Counted from the first letter of the stretch, positions 25,864-35,366 are shown. The stretch is DNA of 64,000 nt from Alcaligenaceae bacterium SAGV5 (GCA_009360345.1 SPDP01000001.1:1364001-1428000), one strand, 5' to 3'. The notes: generated by a model from the letters alone, not told the origin. Numbers and translations are program-made.

Positions 25864-26604
25864 ATGCAGGCAGACAAGCAATCTTTCCCGCCCGTGGCCG
25901 ACGTGGCCGGCCTGTCGGTGCTGGTGCTGGGGGCCGGGGCCGGCGTGGGGCCCGCGGTGGTCCGGGGCTTCGAGGCGAACGGCGCCAGGGTGCACGCGAG
26001 CGATCTGACCGCCGAAGGGCAGGGAGGATCCCGCGTGCCTCCCCACGCCGTCGACGATGCCTCGGCCATCGCCGCCTTTCTGGACGGCTGCGAGGCCGCC
26101 AATGGTCCCCTGGACGTGGTCGCCTATGTGTCGCCGCCGGTGTCGGTGGGCAAGGCTCTCGACCTGGAGCACGAGGTCTATGGCCGGGTCCTCCGCGACG
26201 AGTTGCTGCTGCCCATCCTGCTGTTGCGCGAGGCGGCGCGGCGCATGGCCGGGCGGGGGTACGGGCGGCTGCTGTCGTTCTGCTCGATGTCGGGCAAGAC
26301 CGGCGTTCATCCTGGCGTGAGTCCCTATGCGGCCGCGAAGGGGGGGCTGATCGCTTTCTCGCGTTCGCTGGCGGCGGAACTGGCGCCTTCGGGGGTGACC
26401 GTGAATGTCGTGGCGACGGCGCTGTTCGATGTGCAGGTCCACAAGACCGGCGAAGAACTCGCCCACGTCGTCAAGGGCATACCCGTGGGACGCGTCGGCC
26501 GTTCGCAGGAGGCCGCGGCGGCGGCGCTGTTCCTGGCGTCGCGCCAGTCCGGCTACATCACCGGCGAGACACTGAACATGTCCGGCGGCCGCTTCATGGA
26601 TTGA
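25864..26604 (+). CDS. Short-chain dehydrogenase/reductase (SDR)
   Basis: 246 residues. It has the dinucleotide loop GAGAGVG at 23-29, catalytic Tyr155 and Lys159 in SPYAAAKG with serines at 141/143, and the C-terminal GETLNMSGGRFMD. The usual N-N-A-G stabilising motif is replaced by AYVSPP (about 87-92), a marked divergence. In a Rieske dioxygenase operon an SDR commonly oxidises the cis-dihydrodiol to a catechol or dihydroxy acid, and that is the most likely role here. It is the last gene of the operon, 6 bases from the convergent GntR gene. Confidence 0.85.
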   Translation: MQADKQSFPPVADVAGLSVLVLGAGAGVGPAVVRGFEANGARVHASDLTAEGQGGSRVPPHAVDDASAIAAFLDGCEAANGPLDVVAYVSPPVSVGKALDLEHEVYGRVLRDELLLPILLLREAARRMAGRGYGRLLSFCSMSGKTGVHPGVSPYAAAKGGLIAFSRSLAAELAPSGVTVNVVATALFDVQVHKTGEELAHVVKGIPVGRVGRSQEAAAAALFLASRQSGYITGETLNMSGGRFMD

Positions 26605-26610
26605 CGCGGG

Positions 26611-27336
26611 TCAGAGTGCGATCTGCAAGGCTTCCAGGGCATTCCGGATGCAGACGGGGGTGTAGCCGGGGTCGATGATGCCGATGGAGGCCGTGGCCGA
26701 CCGCACGAGCTGGTGCGTGTTGATGCGCTGGGCCGCCCTGATGTCGCCGGTCTCGTAGGCCTGGAGCAGGCCGCCATGGTCCGCGCGGTCGTCGCCGAAC
26801 AGCGAGGGCGAGGTCTGTTCCAGCGAAAAGCGGGCGCGCTCGGTGCGGTGCCAATACTCCTCGATCTTCTCGCAGAAGATCTTGCCGGCCGGGCGGTTGA
26901 GGATGGCGTGGAACTCCTCGTGCAGGGCGCGCCATTGCGAGGACACTTCGCCGTTCAGGCGCGACATCTTCTCCAGCACCTTGCGGCACGCGGCCAGATC
27001 GGCGCGCGTGAGCCGGCTGAAGGCGATCTGCGTGGCGACGGCCTGGCTGGCGATCCACAGGCCGTAGATCTGGTCGATTTCCTCGGCAGTGACCGGCGTT
27101 ACCGTCATCCTGTATTTGAACCGCGCCTCGGCCAGGCCGTCTGCCTGGAGCATGCGTAGCGCTTCCCGCACCGGTGTCCGGCTGACGCCGTACTCCTGGG
27201 AGATGTGGACCTGGTTGAGTTCGTCGCCGGGGCGGATGCCGCCCTGGAAAATGCGCTTGCGCAGCGCTTCGTAGATGCGGACGGCTTCCAGGTCCGCGTC
27301 GGGCCGCGCCGGTCCGGCCTTGGTCGTGGATGCCAT
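26611..27336 (-). CDS. GntR-family transcriptional regulator (FCD type)
   Basis: 241 residues. The winged helix at about 15-85 contains the recognition helix in QEYGVSRTPVREALRMLQAD. The FCD effector domain (about 90-235) is helical, with several His and Asp positions that could form the family's metal/ligand site. It is convergent with the dioxygenase operon, ending 6 bases from the SDR stop, and is therefore its most likely regulator; the 18-base dyad at 20556-20573 is the candidate target. It also lies 5 bases upstream of dut on the same strand, so read-through into the housekeeping genes is possible. Confidence 0.88.
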   Translation of the reverse strand: MASTTKAGPARPDADLEAVRIYEALRKRIFQGGIRPGDELNQVHISQEYGVSRTPVREALRMLQADGLAEARFKYRMTVTPVTAEEIDQIYGLWIASQAVATQIAFSRLTRADLAACRKVLEKMSRLNGEVSSQWRALHEEFHAILNRPAGKIFCEKIEEYWHRTERARFSLEQTSPSLFGDDRADHGGLLQAYETGDIRAAQRINTHQLVRSATASIGIIDPGYTPVCIRNALEALQIAL

Positions 27337-27341
27337 CTACA

Positions 27342-27791
27342 TCAATGCTTGCCGGTGCTTCCGAACCCGCCCGCGCCGCGGTCGGATTCCGTGAAGTCGT
27401 CCACCACGTTGAAGCTGACCTGGGCCACCGGCACGATGATCATCTGCGCGAGACGTTCCATGGGCTGGAGCACGAAGGCTTCCTGCCCGCGGTTCCAGGT
27501 CGAGACCATCAACTGGCCCTGGTAGTCGGAGTCGATCAGTCCGACCAGGTTGCCCAGCACGATGCCGTGCTTGTGGCCCAGGCCCGAGCGGGGCAGGATC
27601 ATCGCGGCGTAGCCGGGATCGGCGATGTGGATGGCCAGGCCGGTCGGCACCAGCACGGTCTGGCCGGGCTGGATGGTTTGCGGGGCTTCCAGGCAGGCGC
27701 GCAGGTCCAGGCCGGCGGATCCCGGGGTGGCGTAGGCGGGCAGGTAGTCGCGCATGCGCGCGTCGAGGATCTTCAGGTCTACGGATTTCAT
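27342..27791 (-). CDS. dut: Deoxyuridine 5'-triphosphate nucleotidohydrolase (dUTPase)
   Basis: 149 residues, homotrimeric dUTPase giving dUMP and pyrophosphate. All five family motifs are present: [32 protein letters not shown] with the catalytic aspartate, [11 protein letters not shown], and the C-terminal P-loop-like [10 protein letters not shown]. Its ATG overlaps the stop of the upstream small membrane-protein gene (ATGA). The order coaBC, small gene, dut follows lspA and ileS, a conserved housekeeping arrangement in this group. Confidence 0.97.
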   Translation of the reverse strand: MKSVDLKILDARMRDYLPAYATPGSAGLDLRACLEAPQTIQPGQTVLVPTGLAIHIADPGYAAMILPRSGLGHKHGIVLGNLVGLIDSDYQGQLMVSTWNRGQEAFVLQPMERLAQMIIVPVAQVSFNVVDDFTESDRGAGGFGSTGKH

Positions 27792-28345
27792 GCGTTGCGA
27801 TGGGAGGAACGTTGATTGCGGTTGGGCGGCACGAAGGGCGGCAGCGTCGTGCCGGGAATGCCCTGTGCGCCGCGCAGCGTCTGGCGGCCCCGGCGGAACA
27901 GGGAGCGCGCGATGATGAACAGGATGATGGTGCGGACGATGTTGAAGGGTTCGAGCGGATCGTCGTCCATGAGCGCCGCGCCGATGCTGCTGGCGGCCAG
28001 CACGCCGAACAGCCCGCCCAGCAGGATCTGGACGGTGCCCTTGATCGCGCTGTTGCCCTGGGCCGCCAGCGTGGCGGGCGAGGCCGGCTCGCTGACGCCG
28101 GCCGGCATGTTGGCCGAGGGCGCGGCAGGCGCCGTGGGGGCGGACGGGATGCCCGTGCCGGAGCTGTACTGCTGGCCCGGGCTGCGCGTGTCCTTCTGCG
28201 CGCCCGGCAACCGCAGCGCGGGCCGGAAGCCGCCGGTGCCGGTCTTGAGCAGGCCTTGCTCTCCAGGCGTGCCGGCGCCGCGATTGACCATCTTGTCGAT
28301 GTAGGCGGCGTAGTCGCCGTTGGGGGGTTCCGCGTCGAAAGGCAT
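27788..28345 (-). CDS. Proline/alanine-rich membrane protein of unknown function
   Basis: 185 residues from the ATG at 28345 ([20 protein letters not shown]). The first 100 residues are polar and rich in Pro, Gly, Ala and Ser with no recognisable domain. Two hydrophobic segments follow, near 104-128 ([20 protein letters not shown]) and 138-152 ([15 protein letters not shown]). A basic, proline-containing tail closes the protein. I do not recognise the family. It is wedged between coaBC (20-base gap) and dut (ATGA overlap), so it is co-expressed with nucleotide and CoA genes. The topology suggests a small inner-membrane protein with a disordered N-terminal region. Confidence 0.7.
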   Translation of the reverse strand: MPFDAEPPNGDYAAYIDKMVNRGAGTPGEQGLLKTGTGGFRPALRLPGAQKDTRSPGQQYSSGTGIPSAPTAPAAPSANMPAGVSEPASPATLAAQGNSAIKGTVQILLGGLFGVLAASSIGAALMDDDPLEPFNIVRTIILFIIARSLFRRGRQTLRGAQGIPGTTLPPFVPPNRNQRSSHRNA

Positions 28346-28365
28346 GACGGTCTTCCTCGGATCGT

Positions 28366-29556
28366 TCACGAGCCGGTGCGCCGGCCGATTTCTGTCACCA
28401 GCTGCCGCGCGGCCGCGAGCTTGGACAGGCGGGCCAGCGGATGTTCGCCGGCATCGTCGTACAGTACCAGGGTCGTGTCGTCGCGTCCCAACGCGTCCTG
28501 GGCCAGGTTGCCCACCAGCAGCGGCACGCGTTTGCGCGCGCGCTTTTCGGTGGCGTGCCGGGCCAGGTCCTCGGTCTCGGCGGCGAAGCCCACGCAATAG
28601 GGCGGCCGCGGCAGGGCCGCGACGGTGCCCAGGATGTCGGGGTTCTGCACGAATTCCAGCGACGGCGGCCCGCCGTCGGTCTTCTTCAGCTTGCTGGCGC
28701 TGGCTTCCTTGACCCGCCAGTCCGCCACCGCGGCGACAGCCACGAAAATATCGGCATCCGGCACGCCCGCCATGACGGCAGCGAGCATGTCGCGGGCCGT
28801 CTGGACGTCTATCCGGCGCACCCCGCGCGGCGCGGCCAGCGCGGTGGGGCCGGACACCAGCATGACCTCGGCGCCGGCCTCGCGCGCCGCGCGCGCGATG
28901 GCATAGCCCATCTTCCCCGAGGACACGTTGGTCAATACCCGCACCGGGTCGATGGGCTCGGACGTGGGGCCGGCCGTGATCAGCACCCGCTTGCCGGCCA
29001 GCACCTTGGGCTGGAAGTGGGCGATCAGGTCTTCAAGGATCTCGTGTGGTTCCAGCATGCGGCCGGAACCGACCTCGCCGCAGGCCTGGTCGCCTTCGGC
29101 CGGGCCCAGCAGCGTGACGCCGTCCGCGCGCAACTGGGCGGCATTGCGCTGGGTGGCCGGATTGGCCCACATCTCGCGGTTCATCGCCGGCACCACCAGC
29201 AGCGGGCAGGCGCGGGCCACGCACAGCGTGGTCAGCAGGTCGTCGGCCATGCCGTGCGCCAGCTTGGCCAGGAAGTCGGTGCTGGCGGGGGCGATCAGCA
29301 CCGCGTCCGCCCCGCGCGTCAGGTTGATGTGCGCCATGTTGTTGGGCACGCGCGCATCCCACTGGTCCACGTAGACCGGCCGGCCCGACAGCGCCTGCAT
29401 CGTGACCGGCGTGACGAAGTGCGTCGCGGCCTCGGTCATGACCACGTCCACCGTCACGCCGCGCTCGGTCAGGCGCCGCACCAGCTCGCAGATCTTGTAG
29501 CAGGCGATACCGCCGGTCATACCGAGGACGAGGCGCTTGTTGGCGAGGTCGGACAT
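28366..29556 (-). CDS. coaBC: Bifunctional phosphopantothenoylcysteine decarboxylase / phosphopantothenate-cysteine ligase
   Basis: 396 residues, two steps of coenzyme A synthesis. The N-terminal flavin-dependent CoaC domain (about 1-185) has MTGGIACYK, the active-site histidine in [13 protein letters not shown], and the substrate-clamp [10 protein letters not shown]. The C-terminal CoaB domain (about 190-395) has [30 protein letters not shown] and a K-K-T segment near the end of the nucleotide site. Length and order are standard. A TATAAT box lies about 30 bases before the start. Confidence 0.96.
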   Translation of the reverse strand: MSDLANKRLVLGMTGGIACYKICELVRRLTERGVTVDVVMTEAATHFVTPVTMQALSGRPVYVDQWDARVPNNMAHINLTRGADAVLIAPASTDFLAKLAHGMADDLLTTLCVARACPLLVVPAMNREMWANPATQRNAAQLRADGVTLLGPAEGDQACGEVGSGRMLEPHEILEDLIAHFQPKVLAGKRVLITAGPTSEPIDPVRVLTNVSSGKMGYAIARAAREAGAEVMLVSGPTALAAPRGVRRIDVQTARDMLAAVMAGVPDADIFVAVAAVADWRVKEASASKLKKTDGGPPSLEFVQNPDILGTVAALPRPPYCVGFAAETEDLARHATEKRARKRVPLLVGNLAQDALGRDDTTLVLYDDAGEHPLARLSKLAAARQLVTEIGRRTGS

Positions 29557-29586
29557 GGGGCCGGTAGGGGAGGGTTGGAATGATTC

Positions 29587-29592
29587 ATTATA
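29587..29592 (-). promoter_or_regulatory. -10 box upstream of coaBC
   Basis: On the minus strand this reads TATAAT, the exact consensus, 31 bases before the coaBC ATG. There is no recognisable -35 at 17 bases, so promoter strength is uncertain. It would let coaBC be transcribed independently of ileS-lspA. Confidence 0.5.
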
Positions 29593-29664
29593 CGGCCCCC
29601 CCTGTGCCGCTCCCGGCCGCGCGCGGCCGCGTCCGCCCCGGATCGGGCTTTGCCGGTCCGCCAG

Positions 29665-29707
29665 CGCCGCCCCGTTGAGGGAGCGCCCGAGGGGCGTAGG
29701 GGATGGG
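29665..29707. repeat. GC-rich intergenic repeat, copy downstream of lspA
   Basis: The core GGAGCGCCCGAGGGGCG (29680-29696) followed by TAGGGGATGGG contains a small CGCCC/GGGCG hairpin. A related block sits just downstream of ribF (33163-33206), and a partial match GGAGCGCCGAGGGGCG occurs at 62671-62686 after the chemoreceptor gene. All three are near gene 3' ends. Confidence 0.4.
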
Positions 29708-29728
29708 CTTCCCCGGCGGCGCTTCCTT

Positions 29729-30220
29729 TCAGCGCGTGGGCTTCTTCTTTTTGATCTCGTCGAGGATCAGCAGCACCGCGCCCACCGTGATGGCCGAGTC
29801 CGCCAGGTTGAACGCCGGGAAGAACCAGTTGCCGTAGTGCACCAGCACGAAGTCGATGACGTGGCCGTGGATGAAGCGGTCGATCACGTTGCCCAGCGCG
29901 CCGCCCAGGATCAGGGTCAGGGCCCACGAGAACAGGCGCTGGTGGCCGGGGCGGGACAGCATCCAGACGATGAAGCCGGAGACGCCCAGCGCCAGGATGG
30001 TGAAGAACCAGCGCTGCCAGCCATCGGCGCCGGCCAGGAAGCTGAAGGCCGCGCCGCGGTTGTACAGCAGGGTGAGGTCCAGCACCGGCAGCAGGGGCAG
30101 CCGCTCGCCGTAGGCGAACAGTTTGTCCACCGCGACCTTGGTGATCTGGTCGGCGATGATGATGAGCGCGGCGATGGCCAGCCACCAGGCCAGCCGGGAA
30201 CGCTGGGCAGGCGCGCCCAT
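29729..30220 (-). CDS. lspA: Lipoprotein signal peptidase II
   Basis: 163 residues, four transmembrane helices, inner-membrane aspartyl protease that cleaves prolipoproteins after lipidation. The catalytic pair is Asp114 ([15 protein letters not shown]) and Asp141 (FNLADSAI); the conserved N-R-G-A-A-F-S is present at about 54-60. The start ATG overlaps the ileS stop, the classic ileS-lspA coupling, and fixes the start codon. The C-terminus is basic (KKKKPTR). One predicted client is the RND adaptor lipoprotein at 5115-6227. Confidence 0.96.
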   Translation of the reverse strand: MGAPAQRSRLAWWLAIAALIIIADQITKVAVDKLFAYGERLPLLPVLDLTLLYNRGAAFSFLAGADGWQRWFFTILALGVSGFIVWMLSRPGHQRLFSWALTLILGGALGNVIDRFIHGHVIDFVLVHYGNWFFPAFNLADSAITVGAVLLILDEIKKKKPTR

Positions 30221-33036
30221 CAGGCGAACTCGCGCGGTTCGCCCGTGCCCTCGAGATTGGCGACGCAGCGGCCGCAGATCTCGGGCTGCCCGGGATCGAT
30301 GCCCACGTCCTCGCGCCAGTGCCAGCAGCGCTCGCACTTCTTGTGGCCCGACGGGGCGACGTCGATCCGCAGTTCGCCCTCGGCGGCATGCAGGCCCACG
30401 CGCGAGACGATCAGCACGAAGCGCAGGTCGTCGGCCAGGCTGGCAAGCAGCGCGTAGTCGGAGGCCGGCGCGTGGATGTCGATTTCGGCTTGCAGCGAGG
30501 AGCCGATGCCGCCCGCCGCGCGGACTTCCTCCAGCTTCCTGGTGACTTCCCCGCGCAGGTGGCGCAGGCGGCTCCATTTCTCGAGCAGGGCCTCGGCGTC
30601 CGGCTGGGCCGGCACGGCGTGGAAGGTTTCCGTGAAGATGGTGAGCGCACCCTGCTTGACCAGCGCCCAGGCTTCCTCGGCGGTGAACGAGAGGATGGGC
30701 GCCATCAGCTTGAGCAGCGCCTGCGTGACGTGCCAGAGCGCGGTCTGCGCCGACCGCCGGGCCACGCTGCCGGGTGCGGTGGTGTAGAGGCGGTCCTTCA
30801 GGATGTCGAGGTAGAACGCGCCGAGGTCCTCGGAGCAGAAGGTCTGCAGCCGCGCCGTGGCCGGGTGGAATTCATAGCGGTCGTACAGCCCCGTGATCTC
30901 TTCCTGCAGGCGGGCCGTCATGGCCAGCGCATAGCGGTCGATCTCGAACATCCGGGCGTCGGGCACGGCCTGGGTGGCGATGTCGAAGTCGCTCAGGTTG
31001 GCCAGCAGGAAGCGCAGGGTGTTGCGGATGCGTCGATACGATTCCACCACGCGCTTGAGGATCTCGTCCGAGATCGACAACTCGCCCGAGTAGTCGGTGC
31101 TGGCGATCCACAGGCGAAGGATTTCGGCGCCCAGCGTGTCGGAAATCTTCTGCGGCGCCAGTGTGTTGCCGAGCGACTTGCTCATCTTGCGGCCCTGTCC
31201 GTCCACGGTGAAGCCGTGGGTGAGCAGGGCCTTGTAGGGCGGCGTGCCGTTCAGCATGCAACTGGTCAGCAGCGACGAGTGGAACCAGCCGCGGTGCTGG
31301 TCCGAGCCTTCCAGGTACAGATCGGCGGGCCAGGCGCCGTCGGCCGCGTGCGAGCCGCGCAGCACGGTCTGGTGGGTGGTGCCGGAGTCGAACCAGACGT
31401 CCAGCGTGTCGCGGTTCTTCTCGTACAGGTCGGCCTCGTCGCCCAGCAGTTCGCGCGGGTCGAGCGACTGCCAGGCTTCGATACCGTCTTTCTCGATGCG
31501 TTGGGCGACCTGCTCGATGAGTTCGGGCGTGCGCGGATGCAGTTCGCCGGTTTCCCTGTGCACGAAGAAGGCCATGGGAACACCCCATTGGCGCTGGCGC
31601 GACAGCGTCCAGTCGGGCCGGTTGGCGATCATGGCATGCAGCCGCGCCTTGCCCCAGGACGGATAGAAGCCGGTGGCCGCTATACCTTCCAGCGCGCGTT
31701 CGCGCAGCGTGCCGCCGCCTTCGGCGGGCAGGATGTCCATGCCGGCGAACCATTGGCTGGTCGCGCGGTAGATGATGGGGGTCTTGTGGCGCCAGCAGTG
31801 CATGTAGCTGTGACGCAGCTTCTCGACCTTGAGCAGCGTGCCGGCCTCCTCGAGCGTGGCGACGATCCGGGGATTGGCATCCCAGATGGTCAGGCCGCCG
31901 AACAGCGGCAGCGTCGAGGCATAACGGCCATCGCCCATGACCGGGCTGATGATGTCCGCGTCCGGCATGCCGTTGCTCTTGCAGGAGACGAAGTCCTCGA
32001 TGCCGTAGGCCGGCGCCGAGTGCACGATGCCGGTACCGGTGTCCAGGGTCACGTAGTCGCCCAGGTAGACGGGCGAGAGCCGGTCGTAGCCCGGGTCCTT
32101 GCGGGCCAGCGGATGGTGGAAGGCGATGTGGTCCAGCGCCAGGCCCTTGCAGGTGGCGACGATCTCGCCTTCCAGGTCCCAGGCCTGCAGGCAGGTCTCG
32201 ACGCGCTCGCGGGCGAGGATCAGCAGCGTGCCCCAGGCCTGAGGCGTCTTCACGCGCACCAGCGCGTAGTCGATCTCGGGGTGGACGTTCAGCGCCTGGT
32301 TGGAGGGGATGGTCCACGGCGTGGTGGTCCAGATGACGATGGCGCCTTCCTCGTCGATCGAAGGCAGTCCGAAGGCCTTGGCCAGCGCGGGGCGATTGGC
32401 GAAGGGGAAGGCCACGTCGATGGCGGGGTCGGTGCGGTCGGCGTACTCGACCTCGGCCTCGGCCAGCGCCGAGCCGCAGTCGAAACACCAGTTCACGGGC
32501 TTGAGGCCGCGGAAGACGAAGCCTTTTTCCAGGATGGCGCCCAGGGCACGCAGCTCGTCGGCTTCGTTGCGCGGGTTCATGGTCAGGTAGGGGTGGTCCC
32601 AGTCGCCCAGCACGCCCAGGCGTTTGAAGTCCTTGCGCTGCCGGTCGATCTGCTCGGTCGCGTAGGCACGCGCCTTGGCCTGCACCTCGGCCACCGGCAG
32701 CCCCTTGCCGTATTTCTTCTCGATCTGGATCTCGATGGGCATGCCGTGGCAGTCCCAGCCCGGTACGTAGGGCGCATCGAAGCCGGCCAGCGTGCGGCTC
32801 TTGACGATGATGTCCTTCAGGATCTTGTTGACCGCGTGCCCCAGGTGGATGTCGCCGTTGGCGTAGGGCGGGCCGTCATGCAGCACGAAGCGCGGCCGTC
32901 CGGCGCTGGCCGAGCGGATGGCCTGGTACAGGTGCTTCTCTTCCCAGGCCGCGACCCAGCCGGGCTCGCGCTTGGCGAGATCGCCGCGCATGGGGAACGG
33001 AGTATCGGGAAGATTGAGAGTTTTCTTGTAGTCCAT
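30220..33036 (-). CDS. ileS: Isoleucyl-tRNA synthetase
   Basis: 938 residues, class I synthetase charging tRNA-Ile. The HIGH signature reads HLGH at residues 64-67. The KMSKS signature is intact in [10 protein letters not shown] near residue 617. Between them is the large CP1 editing domain (about 200-400). The C-terminal zinc site is C-E-R-C-W-H-W and, 20 residues on, C-G-R-C-V. The length is that of a bacterial type I enzyme. It is overlapped by lspA at its 3' end and separated from ribF by 170 bases that hold a hairpin and a repeat. Confidence 0.97.
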   Translation of the reverse strand: MDYKKTLNLPDTPFPMRGDLAKREPGWVAAWEEKHLYQAIRSASAGRPRFVLHDGPPYANGDIHLGHAVNKILKDIIVKSRTLAGFDAPYVPGWDCHGMPIEIQIEKKYGKGLPVAEVQAKARAYATEQIDRQRKDFKRLGVLGDWDHPYLTMNPRNEADELRALGAILEKGFVFRGLKPVNWCFDCGSALAEAEVEYADRTDPAIDVAFPFANRPALAKAFGLPSIDEEGAIVIWTTTPWTIPSNQALNVHPEIDYALVRVKTPQAWGTLLILARERVETCLQAWDLEGEIVATCKGLALDHIAFHHPLARKDPGYDRLSPVYLGDYVTLDTGTGIVHSAPAYGIEDFVSCKSNGMPDADIISPVMGDGRYASTLPLFGGLTIWDANPRIVATLEEAGTLLKVEKLRHSYMHCWRHKTPIIYRATSQWFAGMDILPAEGGGTLRERALEGIAATGFYPSWGKARLHAMIANRPDWTLSRQRQWGVPMAFFVHRETGELHPRTPELIEQVAQRIEKDGIEAWQSLDPRELLGDEADLYEKNRDTLDVWFDSGTTHQTVLRGSHAADGAWPADLYLEGSDQHRGWFHSSLLTSCMLNGTPPYKALLTHGFTVDGQGRKMSKSLGNTLAPQKISDTLGAEILRLWIASTDYSGELSISDEILKRVVESYRRIRNTLRFLLANLSDFDIATQAVPDARMFEIDRYALAMTARLQEEITGLYDRYEFHPATARLQTFCSEDLGAFYLDILKDRLYTTAPGSVARRSAQTALWHVTQALLKLMAPILSFTAEEAWALVKQGALTIFTETFHAVPAQPDAEALLEKWSRLRHLRGEVTRKLEEVRAAGGIGSSLQAEIDIHAPASDYALLASLADDLRFVLIVSRVGLHAAEGELRIDVAPSGHKKCERCWHWREDVGIDPGQPEICGRCVANLEGTGEPREFA

Positions 33037-33129
33037 GGAAACACAGGATTTTGCACATCAGCCCCGTCCGCGGGGCAGGCAAGCTTCACAAATATCGTGG
33101 GCCGGGCCGCCAGCTTGGCAGTACCCCAG

Positions 33130-33166
33130 GATGCGGTGGATCCGGCTCGGCCGGTCCACCCGCATC
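33130..33166. repeat. Long imperfect hairpin between ribF and ileS
   Basis: GATGCGGTGGATCCGGC pairs with GCCGGTCCACCCGCATC around a 3-base centre. The arms are 17 bases each, interrupted only by single-base bulges. It sits in the 170-base ribF-ileS gap, directly next to the GC-rich repeat. It could be a terminator or processing site after ribF; there is no T-tract. Confidence 0.5.
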
Positions 33167-33206
33167 GCCCCCTGGGGGGGCGCGCGTCAGCGCGTAGGGG
33201 GGACCC
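33163..33206. repeat. GC-rich intergenic repeat, copy downstream of ribF
   Basis: A block containing GCCCCCTGGGGGGG, then GCGCGTCAGCGCGTAGGGGG, resembling the lspA-downstream copy at 29665-29707 (shared layout of CGCCCC, G-tract, GCGC hairpin, GTAGGGG). It abuts the ribF stop codon. Confidence 0.4.
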
Positions 33207-34232
33207 CTAAATTCGATCCGTCGCGGAGGTGGCCAGGTCGGCCTGGCCCAGATGGCTGGACGCGAAATAAGCGCGAGCCTGGCGCGCGTCGTCCTCGATC
33301 GCCGCCTTCAAGGTCGGCAGATCGACGAATTTTTCTTCGTCGCGCAGTTTCTTCAGGAATTCCACCTGTACGAGTTTACCGTAAGCGTTGCCGCTGAAAT
33401 CGAACACGTGGACTTCCAGCAGGACCCGGCCGCTGTCGTCCACCGTGGGGCGCACCCCCAGGCTGGCGACGCCGGGCAAGGGGTCGGGGGCCAGTCCGTG
33501 CACCTGCACCACGAAGATGCCGGACAGGGCCGGGCAGCGGCGCGAGACGCGCAGGTTCAGCGTGGGGAAACCCAGTGTGCGGCCCAGTTTCTGGCCGTGG
33601 ATGACGTGGCCGCTGACGCTGTAGGGGTGGCCCAGCAGCTCGGCGGCGCGGTCCAGGTCGCCGACCGCCAGCGCGGTGCGGACGGCGGAACTGGAGATGC
33701 GCTGGCCCTGGTCGGTGACCGACTCCATGGATTCGACCTCGAAGCCGTGGCGCGCGGCGCTGGCGCGCAGCAGGGCGATGTCGCCGGTGCGGTGGGCGCC
33801 GAAACGGAAGTCGTCTCCCACCAGCAGCCACTTCACGTGCAGGCCTTCGATCAGCAACTGGTCGATGAAGGCCTGGGCCGGCATCGAGGCCAGGCGCGCG
33901 TTGAAACGCTCCACCACCACGTGCTGCATGCCGTAGCGGGCCAGCGCGCACAGCTCGTCGCGCAAGCCGGCGATGCGGGTGGGGGCCAGTTCGGGGCGTT
34001 TGTGCAGTTCGGCGAAGAATTCGCGGGGATGGGGCTCGAAGGTCATGACCGTCGGCACGAGTCCCCGGGCCCGGGCCGCTTCGCGCACCCGGGCCAGGAT
34101 GGCCTGGTGGCCGCGGTGCACGCCGTCGAAATTGCCGATCGCCAGCGCGCACGGACGGCGCAGCGAAGGCGGCGGCAGGCCCCGGAAAATGCGCAGGGCG
34201 GACGGCGAAGCGGACGAGGCGGACGGATTCAA
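33207..34232 (-). CDS. ribF: Bifunctional riboflavin kinase / FAD synthetase
   Basis: 341 residues, makes FMN then FAD. The N-terminal FMN adenylyltransferase domain has the nucleotidyltransferase signature GNFDGVHRGH (about 33-42), FEPHPREFF, and the KISSS-like QRISSSAVRTAL. The C-terminal riboflavin kinase domain starts near 190 with GHPYSVSGHVIHGQKLGRTLGF, containing the GxxxGRTLGFPT loop, and ends with the helical REL-like segment. An N-terminal extension of about 15 residues is serine-rich. It is followed by ileS and lspA, the common beta- and gamma-proteobacterial order. Confidence 0.96.
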   Translation of the reverse strand: MNPSASSASPSALRIFRGLPPPSLRRPCALAIGNFDGVHRGHQAILARVREAARARGLVPTVMTFEPHPREFFAELHKRPELAPTRIAGLRDELCALARYGMQHVVVERFNARLASMPAQAFIDQLLIEGLHVKWLLVGDDFRFGAHRTGDIALLRASAARHGFEVESMESVTDQGQRISSSAVRTALAVGDLDRAAELLGHPYSVSGHVIHGQKLGRTLGFPTLNLRVSRRCPALSGIFVVQVHGLAPDPLPGVASLGVRPTVDDSGRVLLEVHVFDFSGNAYGKLVQVEFLKKLRDEEKFVDLPTLKAAIEDDARQARAYFASSHLGQADLATSATDRI

Positions 34233-34265
34233 GCCGGTGGTAAAGCGGAAGCTGGGAGTCGAATT

Positions 34266-35216
34266 CTAGCTGCCCGGGGGCAGATCCTCGATTATAGGCG
34301 TGTCGCCGCCGGGCCGCGCGGCGCGCAGGTTGACCACCACGCCCTGCAGGTGGTCGCGCATGGCGTCGGCCGCCTCCCGATTGCGGCCGGCCTCGACCAG
34401 ATCGAGGATGTGCAGGTGCTCCCGCGCCTGGCGGTAATAGCGCTGGCGGTCGACCATGGCGCGGTATACCAGCAGGCGGCGCACCCTGTTGACCCGTCGC
34501 AGCACGTCGCTGAAGAACGGGTTCTGCGACGCTTCGGCCAGGGTCTCGTGGAATTTCACCGCGTGTTCGTACAGTTCGTCGGCCGTCATGGTCTCGGCGC
34601 CGCCGGCCAGGATCTGGCCTTCCACTTCCCGCAGCCGGGCGGCCGCCTCGGGGCTGAGGTGAAAGCTCGGCTCCAGCAGGCTGGCCGGTTCGATCGCCAG
34701 CCGCAGGCTGTAGGTCTGTTCCAGCGACTCCGGCGTGCGCAGGATGGGCGAGAAGGTCCAGCCGTAGCCGATGCGCCGCTCCGCCCAGCCTTCGCGCGAA
34801 ATCTTGCGCAGCAGCTCGCTCAGTTGCCGGTGCGTCAACTGGTAGGTCTGGCGCAGGTAGGTTTCGGTGACGCGGTCCTTGAGCTGGCCGCGCAGCCGGT
34901 CTTCGGCGATCTGGAAGTAGACGCGGGTCAGTTCCGGCTGGGTGCTCAGGCCGAGCTGTTCGGGGGCCGCCAGCTCGGCGTCGGAAAGGAAATAGCCGCG
35001 ATTGGCCTCGTGGCGCAGCACGCCTTTGTCGGCCAGCAGTTGCAGGGCCTGGCTGACGGTCCATCGCGATACGCCGAAATGGTCTCCCAGCGACTGGGCC
35101 GTGAGGTGCGTGCCGGCCGACAGTCCCTGGGCGCTGGCGTGGGCGAGGATGCGGCCGGCCAGCTCGGGCACGACGGCTTTGCGGGATTCGCTGCGCGGAC
35201 GTTGGGCGGTCGACAT
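34266..35216 (-). CDS. GntR-family transcriptional regulator with long FCD-type domain
   Basis: 316 residues, longer than the other two GntR proteins here. The winged helix (about 15-75) includes DHFGVSRWTVSQALQLLADKG. A middle segment (about 85-165) contains a second helix-turn-helix-like stretch (LRQTYQLTHRQLSELLRKIS) and a wing-like tail. The helical FCD domain (about 170-300) closes the protein. The double-HTH layout is seen in some GntR regulators. It is divergent from the Bug and two MmgE/PrpD genes, with dyads in the shared 238-base gap, so it probably controls them. It is 33 bases upstream of ribF on the same strand. Confidence 0.85.
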   Translation of the reverse strand: MSTAQRPRSESRKAVVPELAGRILAHASAQGLSAGTHLTAQSLGDHFGVSRWTVSQALQLLADKGVLRHEANRGYFLSDAELAAPEQLGLSTQPELTRVYFQIAEDRLRGQLKDRVTETYLRQTYQLTHRQLSELLRKISREGWAERRIGYGWTFSPILRTPESLEQTYSLRLAIEPASLLEPSFHLSPEAAARLREVEGQILAGGAETMTADELYEHAVKFHETLAEASQNPFFSDVLRRVNRVRRLLVYRAMVDRQRYYRQAREHLHILDLVEAGRNREAADAMRDHLQGVVVNLRAARPGGDTPIIEDLPPGS

Positions 35217-35338
35217 GTTCCGGAGTGGGGGCTGACAGCGTGTCGGAGAAAAGCAGGGGCTGCGCGCCGCGTGTGTGGCGCGCAGGTGAAATGTTAGCGG
35301 TTTTCCGCCGCGGCCTCGCCTCCATGTGGTTTTTCTTT

Positions 35339-35366
35339 ATTGCAGGTTTGTGCATAAATATGCAAT
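35339..35366. promoter_or_regulatory. Nested dyads in the GntR/Bug divergent promoter
   Basis: TGCATAAATATGCA (35351-35364) is a perfect 6-2-6 palindrome, and ATTGCA (35339-35344) with TGCAAT (35361-35366) forms an outer inverted pair. The cluster lies 89 bases before the Bug ATG and 123 bases before the GntR ATG, overlapping AT-rich -10-like sequence. Candidate operator for the GntR protein. Confidence 0.5.

Noticed and set aside
33252..35297. A 681-codon open frame on the plus strand opposite ribF and GntR
   Set aside because: Composition is rich in His, Gln, Arg and Gly with no domain, and it mirrors two recognised genes.
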